A stretch of DNA of 64,000 nt. Origin: Rheum nobile. Taxonomy: Eukaryota > Streptophyta > Magnoliopsida > Caryophyllales > Polygonaceae. The position numbers were made by a program, and so were the translations under genes. The notes beneath the pieces are model-generated. The model was not told the DNA's origin. It searched no databases and saw nothing but the letters and a program-made list of their open reading frames with translations. Where the stretch lies: assembly GCA_027886185.1 (NCBI GenBank), contig WOAB01000056.1, positions 248,001 to 312,000 on the forward strand. The letters are read 5' to 3'. Shown piece after piece: positions 10,839 through 26,908 of the stretch (its first letter is position 1; every line of letters begins with the position of its first letter).

Positions 10839-13800
10839 TATACATATTTAAAGGTTAGCATTCTAGGGCATTAAATGCTAATTTTTAAATACAAAACCAA
10901 GATAAAACTAAGACAAAATCAACCTTATGATTAAATGGGCCCAAAAGTCTTATATAATATGTTTAAATTGGTCCAATTTTTTTTATTGTGGAAACAACCT
11001 ATACAAAACATATAAAAAAGAAATTACATATAAATTCTTACACGTATAAAAATGTGGGTACCTTTTTTAAGAATAATAATCTATACTCTTATACATATGA
11101 GTATAACCTTGCAAGAATACGATTTGGAACATGATTTGTTGATTTGCAATATTTTATTTAAATGTTATAGATCTATTTCATTAACCAAATCGGTGTGTTT
11201 TTTGTGGTATATTCATTTAAAAAATCTTTAGTTATACATATAAATTAATTGTTATACATACAAAATTGCATAATTTTTAAAATGGATGCGAGTACAAGTG
11301 TATAACCTTATAAGAACACAATTTAGAACATGAAATGTTGATTTCCAAATATTTTATTTAAATGTTATATATCTATATTCTGAAGCAATTTGACAATACT
11401 CCTTTAAAGAATACCGTAGTTGTAATTACTCAAACAAGTTGTGATTATAGGCTAAAACTGTTTTGTTTCTTATATTTGTCATTGTGACGTACATATATTC
11501 CTAATTTCTTAAAACACTTTCACTTCCCGTTCAAGAATTTTAAGACTCATCAATAGTATCTCACACGATTATGGAAAGGTACATAAATTGCTATAATTAT
11601 ATAGTAGCATTTAAATTTGAAAACAATAATTTTTTTTGAATCGCTATAACATTTAAAACGGGAATTCAATTACAAGATTAAGATACATAATTTATATATA
11701 TTACTGTTACGCTTGTATTTATATACGAGTATTACAAAACCAATTTATGAAAAAGGTTTATAAAAAACTAATTAACAATTTCAATTAATGTAAACAATAA
11801 ATAAAAGACCCATGGACAATCGTACATGTACATATATTTATTTTTTAGCTTCATCTTTTTTTTTATCTCATCTTATGTAGCTTATACATTCATAAAATCT
11901 AATGTTTTAAGTTTGGATCAATCATCATATGTTTGTATATATAAATGTGGGTCAAGCGCCATAAATCAATTTCATAATTAACTCAATATTGATCAGAGTG
12001 TTTCGAGTGTATTGTTATCCTTTTATCTTTCATTAAGTGAAATATATAAGGTGGATAAGAGCACATAGTAAAAGTCAATTAATTGATAACAATAATGGTC
12101 CATATTAAGTTAGAGAAAACGTTTTATTTCACTTAATATACAAGAGTTTGTTTATATGTCAAACGCCTCCCGTGTATTAACTCTACATAAGCCCAATTGA
12201 CAAGATCGATTATGTGGTATACTATTGCAGAAATCTAAACGTCATTAAAGTGATGAACGATTTCAAATCCATATATATACCATAATTCTCCATACAAACC
12301 CAACTCAAGCACCAAAATATTATTCGGTCTCCATTTCCATTTCTCTTGCCCTTTGTCCCCCTCATTGTTTATTACATCCAATTCATTCATTTGTACTTAT
12401 TTTTATATTTTTTGTTCTAATTTCAAAGTCATGCCCAAACTATTGATGTTCTTCTTAACATATATTGATTTAATACCTATATATAATGTATTGTTCATCT
12501 TACTTTTTAATTCCATTTCATTATGAATTTGATATTCTACTTTATCTCAATGGTTGAGGCCTTTTATGGTTGGAGGTTCGATACGTTTTTCTTATAAGAA
12601 TATTTGTAAGATTTGATTATTATTTGTTGCTGGTGGATTTTGGTTTTGCTTCAAATTTTAACTTACAATTTATGCTGTAATTGTTAACTTTTTTGATAAT
12701 TTTTTGTTCTTTTCTTTGTTTTGTTGATGGTGTGCATGATGAAGATAAGCTGTAAGGATTCTCATTGATTACTTTTTTTAATCTATTGTTTAATTTAACC
12801 ACACAATCATAATTATTTTGTATGTATTGGTTTGGTTTTGTATTGTTTAGTAATTGGATTAGATAAAGACCATGTGGAGGTTATAAGGTATTTAAGATTG
12901 TCTTTTCCTTAAAAAAAGTTCGTGTTTTATAAGTATTTTTTTCTATGCAGAAATAGTTTTTCCAGTATTATTTAATTTTTTTTATTAAAATAAATATTCC
13001 ATCTAAAAAGTGTTAGATTAGAAAATTAATAGTAAAATAGAAAATATTAGTTTTTTCCTCTTTAACACTTTGTAGTTAGATCTCTACGTGTCACTCCTTC
13101 TAGAAATACTCAATAATATCATTAATGATCATTGTAATGTTGAATTTGAACCTCATACAGTTTTTAAAAGAATTACAAGTCAATTAATTAGTTTTTATTT
13201 AATAATAATACACTAATAATACAAGATTCAATTCAATTACATTGATGAAATTTTGATAAAACTAAAATACATATTTTACCTTGAGGTTTCATTTTTGAAA
13301 CATCATAAACTACATTGATTATGTATAAAATAAGAGTTTACTTTCATCAAACAAAAAGAAAGAAGATCGAAGAGTGAAGAATAGACTTGCATTGGAAGAT
13401 TCATATGAACTAATAGATAAGATTTAAAATATATATTTAAATTTTGAAATATCACTTTGATAACTATCTTTAAATTGTTTTTTCATTTGTAAAAGAAGAG
13501 TTGGATTCATATTAGATTACCCAATATATAAAGTAATTATAAAAATTAATACTTAATAAGGTCATATATAATAGAGGGAGTAGGATGAAGACAAAAAGTG
13601 GAGGAGAGCATGTTAACAAATCTATATTTCGATATAAGATTAAAGTTTAAATTTAATTAAGTCTAAATACCTTTCAATATAAATTTTTTTTATATATTTA
13701 AAACAAAAATATAAAATATTATAATTGTCTTTTGGAAAGAGTTATACAAGTTATAATATTGGTTTATGATCAAGTAAAATAGTATATTATCTTTTTATAA

Positions 13801-14169
13801 TTAGATTTATAGTTGTATTGCAATAAATGAAAGAAGAATTTGAGATTTATAATCAAACATAGATGAAATGAAATGATATAACTATAAAAAAATAAGTCAT
13901 CAAGCATAGATGGATATGAGCTAATTCACATAAATTTAAGTTATACGAAAATTTTGCCCGTGATATGGTATCAATGCTAAGCTATAAATAAGGCAATATA
14001 GAAATAATGCATGATTACAATTTACCAAAAAATTATAATTTTGTATGTATAAAATATTATTTCTTCAAAAAAAAAGATTGGATTAATTATAAATTTATCT
14101 AATTTCTTCAAAAAAAAGTATTGCACATCTTTAACCTTTTTGTACGTGGTTTTGTAATTTTTAAAAACA
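10839..14169. other. AT-rich transposon debris without a gene
   Basis: From 10837 the sequence resembles the 5' end of the Helitron candidate at 7883, including the GTTAGCATTCTAG ... TAAATGCTAATTTTT foldback. No matching 3' end is certain; degenerate ones lie at 18630-18736. No open frame of interest is present. Confidence 0.35.
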
Positions 14170-17100
14170 CTAGTGTATTATCCGTGCCATGCACGGGTGA
14201 GATATATAAAAAATTGAAATGTATCTCAAGAGTATAATTTATGATTTATTAATTTAAGTTTTACAATATTACAATTAGCCCATAAAAAAAGCTATTGTAT
14301 GTTTGTATGCAAAAGAAAAAAAAAACATGTATCCTGAATAATGTCATAATCATAACCCAATAATATTTAAAGTTATATATAATGAAGGGGGTGTGTATAC
14401 CATTTAAAGTGTGTGATGTGCATGATAGGAATATATTAAATTTTAAAATGTGTCTAATAATTATTTATAAAATTGTCAAAATTATTATACGTGATAAGAA
14501 AAATAAATATATGATAAGGATTAGTCAAATACAATAAATTGATAATTATAAGTATAGATAAAATAAAAATTATGAAAATATTTTTAGAGGTTTTTATAAA
14601 AATATTTGTACAACAATTTTTCATATGATTTGAAAGAATAAAATTAATTATATTTAAAAATTATAATTGGTGTTTTGTATTAGAAGCTGAAATGATTGGA
14701 AAAAAAAATCAGGTTGTTAATCTTCAACAATCTTGAGGGCAATGAGGGGTCACATTAAAAATTGGTAAAATTAAGTTATATTAATATAATACAAACTCCT
14801 TAACACATATTGCCATTTTTACCGAACATTCATCAAGTAGATTAAAAATAAAATCAAGCTCTGTTAATCTAAAAAACGTTTTGCCAAACGGAGCCTTAGT
14901 TAAGATGGAATGTAAATATTAATATTATAGTAATAAATATTAACAGCCAATAGAATTTTAAATTTTAAACTTTAAAAAAAAAAGATTTTCTTAGTTGGAT
15001 GGAATGATTCAGTAATTGGTTTCTACAAATTTTAAAACTAATCAACCTTATCTTTAAAACATTATTCACTCTTATATTAATTTTTGAAAAATTAATTGTT
15101 CAAAATGATCGAAAACACCATTATTCACTCTTATAGAATTTAAGGAAACTTCAAATAATTTATTATTCTATTATATATGTTTGTTATAGGCTGTTAAGAT
15201 ATATGTAGAATTAATGAGATTTTATCAATCCGAAGAGGCATTTGAACGTTCAAATACATTCTCATTTCATGATTGTAAATTAACCTGGAGTTGATTTTCG
15301 TTTCCATGATTATACCAATGAGTGAATTTAGTAGCAACAAATATTTTAAAACGCCAGTTCAGCTCTGAAAATGCCAGATATAATTTGAAGACATTAGAAT
15401 TAGATACAATCACTTATAACCAATGTTCTATCTGATGTTTCTAAGAATCAAGTTCAACTTTATGAATAATATTATTACTCTACTCTGTTTATGAGAGCAA
15501 CTATTTCATCGAAATATTTGACCAACATGACCAAAATTCACAACAACTCTAGTGATTATCACTATGTTGTTGAGGCCATTTAAAATCAAATAGTGACATT
15601 TAATTTTATAGACTACTATAATTACGCTAAAAATTACTTTTTATAATTTTGTAGTTGATCATCACTATGTTGTGAGTGCACAACCTATAAATTGGTTAAC
15701 CTATCTATCTATTAAAGTTCTCTCCTTTAGAGCCACGAGAGTGTTTTTAGAAAAAAAGGTTGTTGAGGTATTATTATTTAAATTTTAATTTATTATTATA
15801 TTGAATAATCAACAAAATCTATATATCTATATTAAATCAATTTATTTTCGAATCAAACAATTTTGGACCCACAATCAAGCATCTGAATTTTAAATCAATA
15901 TATCTTACATTATTTGTGTTTTATTTACCTGACTATCAAATTTGATTTTAACCAACCAAACTTATCAATTTAATATACGATATTAGTGACGTTTTTTATT
16001 GCTAAATGTAACAATTCCCAACTAATCTAATATTTATCTGTTATTAAAATAACATAAATCATATGCTCACTATTTTTTTAGCAAATCTTATTTATAAGAA
16101 CGTGGAAATTTAATCTTATATCTAAGAACATGGCAAATCTTATCTTAGTATTAGTTACGTTACTACTCCAATGGAAATTTTTACACCGTAAAATAACTAA
16201 GAACATGTTAAATACAAATACGATTTTTCTAACATGTGCCTACGACATAGGTAAAGCACTAAATTTTAGAAGGATTTCGTTCAATATAATTATATCAAGA
16301 TTTTAATATTTTGTAAAAGAGTTTAAGCATTCCTTTTTAGGGAACAATTCTAAAACAAAAATTCTTAACATGTGCCATTAGGACATAGGTTATAAAATCG
16401 ATATAAAAATTATTAGCATTAATTGTTTAATGTATATTTTAATTATCTCAAACATTTTCAATTTTAATTTTGTTTCCTTTAAATATATATACACATCTAA
16501 ATAAGATCATCATAACAAACATGAATAACCTTTGGTATAATTTAACTATCCCAAACTTTTTTACTTCAAATTTTTTGATGTTTTTTTAGACTAATGATTT
16601 ACAATTAGTCATTAAATTGTTTATTATTTTATTATTTTCATTTTTGAGTTAATATGATTGATATTTTCATATTTATAACATATCACTTTTAAAGTTAGAA
16701 TTTTGTTATAAGTACAAATATTTTTATATGTTTGAATAATATTGTGACTTATAATTTTTGTTATTAAAATATTGACATAAGTTGGATATTTTATGCTAAT
16801 ATAATATAGTTTATTAAAAATAAATAATAAATGATAGTGAAATACATACACGACTTCATCAAAAATATCTCGTGTATGAAAATAATGACATGATTAAAAA
16901 TAAAAATGATAATTGTACGAGTATAGGTATGAATAAAATATAATAAGTATACTCAATGATATATTCCGATAACACCCTTTCTAAACAAACTCCTACATAC
17001 AATAAAAAATAAAATATAGGATAATCAATGTATACAATATTTTGTTAATTTTATAATAACCATAATAAGAAGTCTTGATTGCAACCTACCTCTTCAAACA

Positions 17101-17716
17101 ATCTAAAAAAATCAATTAACAATAAGTTACATTATGATAGTATAAATACATATGAATATTAATCATAACAAATACTTTAATTCTTGTTAACTGAAATTAC
17201 ATATGTGGGATTAGCATTATTTAAAAATTATAAACAAATTTCACTAATATGTGATATGTACGATTGAAACTATTATTAACTAAACAATGTCTTAACAAAT
17301 AAAGCTACATACCTGTGAGTATTTATGTTAAAGTGGTAGATTTATGACATTGATAATTCATATCAAATATAAAATAATATAAATTAATTGTTAAGATACC
17401 AAGATCTGATAAGGATAAAATTAATTAATTAATTACGTAAGTTAATTTGATAGAATGAAATTAATATCTAGCTGAAACAATTGAGTTAGTTACTTTAAAA
17501 GCAAATAAAATTGAGAATTAATTGTAAATTCACAAGATTTTAGTTAGTTGGATAAAAAAATTGTTCATATTTAAAAGATTTGTTATAAATTTTTTTAATA
17601 TTTAAAATTTAATTTTAGAGAATTAATCACAAATTGACACCTAGGATTGGTGGACCCAAAATCAATATGGTGACTCTAAATTCATTTGCTTTAATATATA
17701 TATAGATATATATAGA
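14170..17716 (-). mobile_element. Candidate non-autonomous Helitron on the - strand, 3.5 kb
   Basis: Read on the - strand the 3' end has a strong hairpin, CCGTGC-ATG-GCACGG (about 14180-14194), then ATAATACACTAG|T ending at 14170. The matching 5' end is A|TCTATATATATCTATATATA at 17716. Hairpin, CTAG terminus and A/T flanks together make this the best Helitron candidate in the window. The interior is AT-rich with no Rep/helicase frame. Confidence 0.5.
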
Positions 17717-19919
17717 TTAGTGGTCGTATTTAATTTCCCTTTTATTTTAGTAAATCTATAATAATAATTCATTGTATGTTTCTCCTTAGAACCTTCATAA
17801 GTTAGAATACCCAAAAAACAACTACCACATATCTCATCTTATCCGTTATACATAAGAGATTGGGTTCAAATACTTAATTAATACAAATATTTTCTTTTTT
17901 ATTTTAATCTCATTTAATAATAATAATACATTATATGTTTCTCCTTAAAACCTTCATAAATTAGTATACCCAAAAAACAAATACAACGTATCTCACCTTA
18001 TCTTTTATACGTACAAGATTGGGTTGAAATACTTAATTAATACAAATATTTTCTTTCTAATCTTATTCTCATTTGTAATACAAATCTTTTCTTTCTAATC
18101 TTATTCTCCCATGTATCAATGTTACGCATCAAGGCTATGCCTACTAAAATTACAAAAAATCAATGACTAAAATTTATGTGAATTAGCTCATATACATCTA
18201 ATGCTAAGATAACATACTACTTCCTATATTGTCTCATTTTTATCAATATTATTTAACAATTTACCAAAAATTAGAATTTTCCAACTCAATGACTAAGATT
18301 ACAAAAAATGATATTAAATATTCAAAATTCTCTTGCGTATCAAAGCTATGCCTACTAATTGTCATCAATTATATAATTTATTTACTATCTAAATAATATG
18401 TCAAACACATCTAAAATACTTTTAAGTTAATATTAACCAAAATAATAAAAATAACATTATTTATAATATGATTACTTGAATAAATAAAACTACAAACAAA
18501 TTATGGTGTATAATATTATATAATTCTTATAAAATCATACAATTAATATCAATTTTAAACATAACATCATATATTTATCAACAACCTTATAATTTCATAT
18601 TAAGCAAACTATATAAATATTTATCACTGACCCGTGGGAAGCACGGATCCGACTATTAATTATCTACTATAATTAGACATGCAAAAACAAACAACTGAAT
18701 TTATAGAAATTGTATATCACGGGGCCTACGACTAGTTTTCCTAAATTTTAACTTTTTCTTATCTCTGTTTCAGAGTAACAAATAATGTTGTTTGTTGTGT
18801 TATCCTATGGGTGTTTTTTGTACAAATTTTGCATTGATGCTGTTGTTTATCTTTCTTGAAGTTTTGAGAGGCAATTTTTCTGTTCGGTTTCTCCCTCTTT
18901 CGTTACCTTGACATGCAATTAATGAATAGTCACGCAGGGAAACACAAGGAATTAGTACTCTTTTTTAGCAAAGGATTTAGTGAGTGTATATATATGGTCT
19001 GATTTGTTTTTTCTTCATTTTCATGGATATTGATCTTCACTTTACGATTTCGCTCAAAAAGTACTGTCTCTTGCTTTTTGGATTTTTATGCTTTAGGAAT
19101 TAGGATAGATTAATTATTTGGGAGTTGATTTATATCATTTCGTTAAGAAAAAATATTTTATGTGAAAATAAAATTGTATTTTGCATGTAAAAAAACTTTG
19201 ATTTCCAATGTGAGCACTCTCTACAATTTTTTAACAATATCCCGGACGCTCAAAATTGCAAAATTAGTTACATTTTTTTGCCAGTTACCTTAACATTTGC
19301 CCCCAAATTGGTGCATCTTGACGTCATAGAATTTAATTTATTGGTTTATTACAAGTTTTTTTTTCAAAGAGGAGAAAATATACTGTGTAGCTTCCAAAAT
19401 TTTCAAATGTAAAGCCAACAAATTCAATTTTGAATCCCAAGTCCGATCTTAAAGTTGGAAAGAGGAAAAAAAAAAAAAAAAAGATCAAAGTAATGAAAGG
19501 GAAAAAGAAAAAAAGGGAATATATATTTTAGAAATTAAAAGTTGTGCCATGTATATTTTTTGGTCAGAAAGCAGTGCAATATTTGGTTAAAAATTTTGAT
19601 GCATGCACGTGCTTCTTCTTCTTCTTTATAAAACGAAACTTAGCTATTAACTTAATTTCAAAGTGTGGACCCATCTTGTAATAATAATAAAAAAAACTGT
19701 GGACCAAATTTCTCACGTTTTGAAAATATATAATTTCTTACCTGAAAGATGTTATTATCGATTAATAACATGAGGAAAAAATTCTGATTTCGGGCTGATT
19801 TGTTTAAATTCAGTAATTATATTATTTATCATATTTCGATAAAAATAATTATCACGACATTAAAAAATATAACTATAGAAAATAGGAAATGAGATGAGGT
19901 GAGAAGTGGTCTTAGGGTG
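17717..19919. other. AT-rich DNA with degenerate Helitron-like ends
   Basis: Around 18630-18656, CCGTG-GGAAG-CACGG is followed by ATCCGACTA. At about 18719-18736, CACGGGGCCTACGACTAGT resembles another Helitron 3' end. A near-duplicate pair of segments at about 17790-17905 and 17935-18050 (TATGTTTCTCCTTA..ACCTTCATAA) is also present. No gene is seen. Confidence 0.4.
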
Positions 19920-19949
19920 CGAAATACAAAGTGATCTCGGCCGTAGATT

Positions 19950-20255
19950 TTTTTTTCGGTCAACATTTTTTTTTCTCGTTTTCGTCCCTTGATCATTCTG
20001 GAATAGCCTATATAGAAGGTTCACAAATAAGCACTAAATATTCATTTATTTGTACATTCACGTTCATAAATAAGCATTAAATGTTCAAATACATGTGTTT
20101 GAACATGAGCATGTTATATGTGAACTTTACGACACATAAAATGAACATGTAATACTTATATGTGAACGTCAATAATTGTCTATTCCAGAACGATTAGAGA
20201 CGAAAAATAAAAAAAATAATAATTTGTTGACCGAAAAAGAAAAAAAAAAAAGTTC
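19950..20255. mobile_element. Foldback MITE
   Basis: The left arm (TTCGGTCAAC, a T-rich tract, TTTCGTCCCTTGATCATTC, TGGAATAG; about 19957-20008) is repeated inverted on the right (CTATTCCAGAACGATTAGAG, ACGAAAAAT, GTTGACCGAA; about 20179-20239). The centre holds smaller repeats of TTCACAAATAAGCA and AACATG. No coding capacity. The family is not identified. Confidence 0.55.
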
Positions 20256-21250
20256 ACCGTTTTACGGTTATGTCACCGTGTCACTATTCACTATTTCCCC
20301 CATTTTAATCTCATCCCTCTATTCCTTTAATCTTAAGGCCCATAATACTTCTTACTTTTTACTTTAAGAGGTAAATATATGAGAACTCACCTTTAGAAAA
20401 TAGAACCCAAAATCCTTACATAGTTATATGTATGGTGTGACATAAAAAGGGATGCATATTGTTTAGTGGATTATAGTATATGATTGGCTACTAAAGGCTA
20501 TATAAAGTATGTTTGTTATGTAGGAGTTCTTTTTATCCATCAAAAGATCAAAAGAAATAGAAGGACTTGTTGATTAAGTACCATACTTTATTTAGTGCAA
20601 TTAAGAGGAGGTCAAGATGAGCAAGCAAAGCATTTTGTGACAAAATTCAATTTAGTACCAAAAGTCATTTACTTGTAAGCTTGAAGAGGAAAAGGTGCAA
20701 AATGTTGTTAAGGGGAGAGACAAAAGTGCTTTTAAACATGTATTGATTATTTGCAATTCCATTCTTAGCTTCTAAGGAGACAAAAAGAAACTACATACTA
20801 TATAAAAGAAGCTTGATAAAGGTCTTTATAAGTACATGGAATATGATTTATGATAAAGATATAATAATAATAGTTAATTTGGTCATAGTTAATAACTTGT
20901 ACAATTGTAAGACTTTTATAAACTTGTACAATTACAAAATTTTATAAACTTGTACAATTTTTTGGATATATTGCATCTAATTGCACATAATGATATATTT
21001 TCACAAAATATATCACAATTATTTCAATTGATTGTATTTAATGACAATAACGGTTAGACATACATTCGATCACGACACACAAAGTTCAGTACCAATTTGG
21101 TACAACCAAATCACATCAGGATGTGGAATATAATTCCATTACCTTGTGTTATTTATTTGGCTCAATCTACCCTAAAGTTTGTATTTTTGTTTCTTTTTAT
21201 TCTTATTATGAATACAGATAGGATTTTGATTGTAAGATTTTAAAACATAG
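20256..21250. other. AT-rich intergenic DNA, nothing recognised
   Basis: Only a short triplicated ACTTGTACAATT motif (about 20895-20960) is notable. No gene can be supported. Confidence 0.4.
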
Positions 21251-21255
21251 ATTAG

Positions 21256-21415
21256 TGTTAGAGATATTAGACATATTGCCATTATGTTATCTTAAGCCAC
21301 AAGTAATATCTTTTCCTTCTAGATAGAATCTTGTATTTTCTATATATGCATTATCATAATCAATGAACAATCAAGGAATGATTTTCTCATATTCCAAATC
21401 TCTCAATTCTTTACA
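21256..21415 (+). repeat. Left LTR of the copia element
   Basis: TGTTAG...TTTACA, 160 bp. It differs from the right LTR by two substitutions near its 3' end. Confidence 0.95.
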
Positions 21416-21430
21416 TGGTATCGGAGTCAA
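21416..21430 (+). other. Copia primer-binding site
   Basis: TGGTATCGGAGTCAA directly follows the LTR. It is complementary to initiator-methionine tRNA except for small differences from the usual TGGTATCAGAGC. Confidence 0.75.
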
Positions 21431-21502
21431 CATACCCTAAAACATAAAAAAAAATTCCGGCCGCCCCTCCCACCACTGCAGTTCCTCTGATCGCCGCCCC
21501 CA

Positions 21503-22353
21503 ATGACGAACGACTCCACCAACTCCACCGACTCCACCGCCAAGCGTTCTATCGCTGACTTCTACTCACCATACTATCTTCATCCTTCTGATCACCCGTG
21601 TCTCACTATTTGCCCGGTTGTTCTAAGGGTGAAAATTACCAAGAATGGCACACTGCCTTATCCAATGCTTTTCAGGCTAAACAAAAGCTTGGATTCGTGG
21701 ATGGCAGTATATCTCAACCGAAGGCTGATTCACCTCAGATGTGCGACTGGACCATGGTCAACTCCATGCTCGTTGGCTGGACGATCCAGACAATTGAACC
21801 ATCTCTGCGTTCGTCCATTACTTACTTCGCTACAGTCCGGGAACTCTGGGAGGACATGCGCCAACGTTTCTCTGTTGGTAATGGCCCTCGCAAGCTTCAA
21901 CTTCGTTCTGACATCGCCACCTTTCGTCAGAACGGCAAATCTGTCTCTGCCTACTTCGGGTCCCTCGAGAAGCTTTGGGACGAGATCACTATCTATGCAC
22001 CTCATCGCCTCTGCTCGTGCGGCAAGTGCACGTGCAATCTGAACCTTTTCCTGACAGCCGAACGCGAGGAGGAGCGCGTCCATCAATTCCTGATTGGTCT
22101 CGACGACACCTCCTTCGGTACTCTCCGCTCCAACATTCTTTCTCAAGACCCTCTTCCTCCTCTCAATCGGGTCTATGCCCTGGTTGTCTAGGAAGAGCGC
22201 CTCAAGAAGAGGGTCACCGCTCGTGATACTCAAAGCGAGAGTCATGCTCTTGCTGCTCGACGGTTCAATCCTGCCTCAAAAGACTCCACCATCGACAAAA
22301 AGAATCTAACTTGCTCTCATTGTGGCAAGAAGGGACATGATACAACCACTTGT
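21503..22353 (+). pseudogene. Copia gag, 5' part
   Basis: ATG 21503 opens a frame with YYLHPSDHP, the typical copia gag N-terminus. The frame then shifts by one base near 21598 into HYLPGCSKGENYQEW and continues as a UBN2/retrotran_gag capsid segment (LVGWTIQTIEPSLRSSI, ELWEDMRQRF, SVSAYFGSLEKLWDEI). An in-frame TAG at 22189-22191 interrupts VV-EERLKK, where copia elements usually have Gln. The zinc knuckle (CSHCGKKGHDTTTC) follows and is split by the insertion of the gag-only retrotransposon at 22354. Gag would form the cytoplasmic virus-like particle; this copy cannot. Confidence 0.85.
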
Positions 22354-24914
<2,561 letters not shown>

Positions 24915-24918
24915 ATTA

Positions 24919-24930
24919 TGGTATCAGAGC
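24919..24930 (+). other. Primer-binding site of the gag-only element
   Basis: TGGTATCAGAGC, the exact plant initiator-Met tRNA complement, lies 4 bp after the LTR end. Confidence 0.9.
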
Positions 24931-25586
24931 AACGGTTTTAAAATTCTTGGCCTATTGTTAGGTTTGAGAATTTTTGAAAAATTAATTTCGAAACTATTTT
25001 CGACCTATTTCCTATTAAAAAGAATGTTAAGGATTTAACTGTTGGATTTAAATGTTTTTATCTACTCCTTGGAATTCAAAATAATGTTTCAGCTATTTTA
25101 AAACTTCAAAAGTTATTTATCGTTGGTTTATAAAAGACGTGTTATACGCAGTTAAATTGAGTTTATGATTGTAACTTTAAAAGTGTAATTTGTTTTTAGA
25201 GTTTTGTGATAATCGTATCACAAGTTTGTAAAATTAAACTGTATAAATAATTATTTATATAAGGTTTAAGGGTATAAAGTATAAAGTTTGAAGGTATCTG
25301 GTTTAAAATTTAGTGGTTTTCAAACTTCTGCAAGATTCAAGTGTTACTTATTCCTTAGATCCATTCTTAGGGATAGTGTCTCTTCTTAGGTTTAATGTCA
25401 TTCAAAGGTTGACATTTCTCCTAGAATATCCATTCTTAAGTAAGCAGAAGAAGATCATTTATGTGGCTAACAGTGGAGGGTTAGTCAGACTAATATAAAG
25501 TTATTAGTTTGAACCCTTACAATCTGTATCATAACGCATCTGACTAAAGTGTCATGATCAAGTTGGAAAAGTTCTAAAGTCACGTT

Positions 25587-26908
25587 ATGATTCACGAACA
25601 GATGGTGAACACAAGAAACACAGTTCGTGCTGGTGCAGAACCAAGGTTGAATTTGAGGAGCGCCGCTAATCAAGGGGATGAGCGTGAGTCTGTCTCTCAC
25701 AATAACCCCGCAGGCGTTGGCCAAGCACAGGCTAATCCTCCGGTAGTATTGGATGCCGCGACCAAAGAAGCCATTCGTGAGTTTATTATGCAGACGATCA
25801 CCGATGTAATTCAGTCGATTGCACCACAAGCACAAGGTGTTCCGATTTCTCAGGATATTCCTGGAATTGAGGAGCCCGTGGAGCGCGTACCTCAGGTCAA
25901 TGTCGTCAGGGACAGAGGGACTTACAGTCGAGCCTTGAAGGCCGTGAGCTCTATGAGGCCTGACAGCTATGACGGTACTGGAGAGCCGGTCAAAGTGGCG
26001 TATTAGTTCTCGCATATGGAACGGTTGTTCAGAAACGTGGATTGCACTGAGGTTGAGAAAGTGCACATCGCTTCCCTTCAACTCAAGGATGTGGCTAGCG
26101 AATGGTAGGAGAGCACTGGTTTAGCTGATCATCCCGAGTTGAATTGGGGTATGTTCAAATAAAAAATGACTGATCGTTTCTTTTCCCGTGCTATGAGGGA
26201 GGAGAAGCATAAGGAATTTCTATACCCTACGACTGATGGGTTAAAGGTGACTGAGCTTGCAGCTACGTTCAATCACTTGTTGCAATACGCTGGGCCTGAG
26301 GTGTCGAGCGAAGAACAAAAGATCTGGTACTTCCATGGATGGATGAACCCAGAAATCAAACCTCTGATGGTGCGTCACGATTGTTCTACGTTAGAACAAT
26401 ATGTGGATGTGGCCTACAAGATAGAGGTCACGCTGGAAGAATCCGCCCAAAAGCAGGAGAAGCAAGTTAAGGGAAAGGGTGGGCAATAAGATCGCCTGGT
26501 TGGTTCATTCAAACGACCGACATCGCCTACCAAGTTTGAGAAGTCTGATCGTGCTAAGACCGAGACAACTCAGTCTGACTCCGCCAGAGGCTCAGGTTGG
26601 AGTAGCGGAGTAATTCAGTGCCACAACTGTGGTGAAGTTGGGCATAAGAGTCTTAATTGCCAAAAGGAGAAGCGGTATGTTATAACTGTGGGAGAGAAGG
26701 CCACATGAAAACATACTGTAGAAAGAAAGGTCAAGGACCAACACAGTCTTATCAAGCCTCAAATTTTGGCCATGGGCAGAATCCAAAACCAGAGGTATCT
26801 GCTCCTGAGCAATCTATGGCTCGTAATAAAGGCAAAGCGCCTATGGAGTCTTCAGGTCAGGGGCAACGACTCTTTGTGATGAGTCAAGCCGACGGGAAGG
26901 AACTCTGA
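25587..26908 (+). pseudogene. Degenerate gypsy-type gag with zinc knuckles
   Basis: The frame from about 25605 reads MVNTRNTVRAG, then a retrotrans_gag capsid segment (SYDGTGEPVKVAY, FSHMERLF, VEKVHIASLQLKDVASEW, KEFLYPTTDGLKVTELAATFN, WYFHGWMNPEIKP). Two CCHC zinc knuckles follow, CHNCGEVGHKSLNC and CYNCGREGHMKTYC, the second in another frame. In-frame stops at 26004-26006, 26106-26108, about 26159-26161 and 26487-26489 make it non-functional. No polymerase domain follows. Confidence 0.8.

Noticed and set aside
12620..12802. 60-codon - strand frame
   Set aside because: AT-rich low-complexity translation with no family features.
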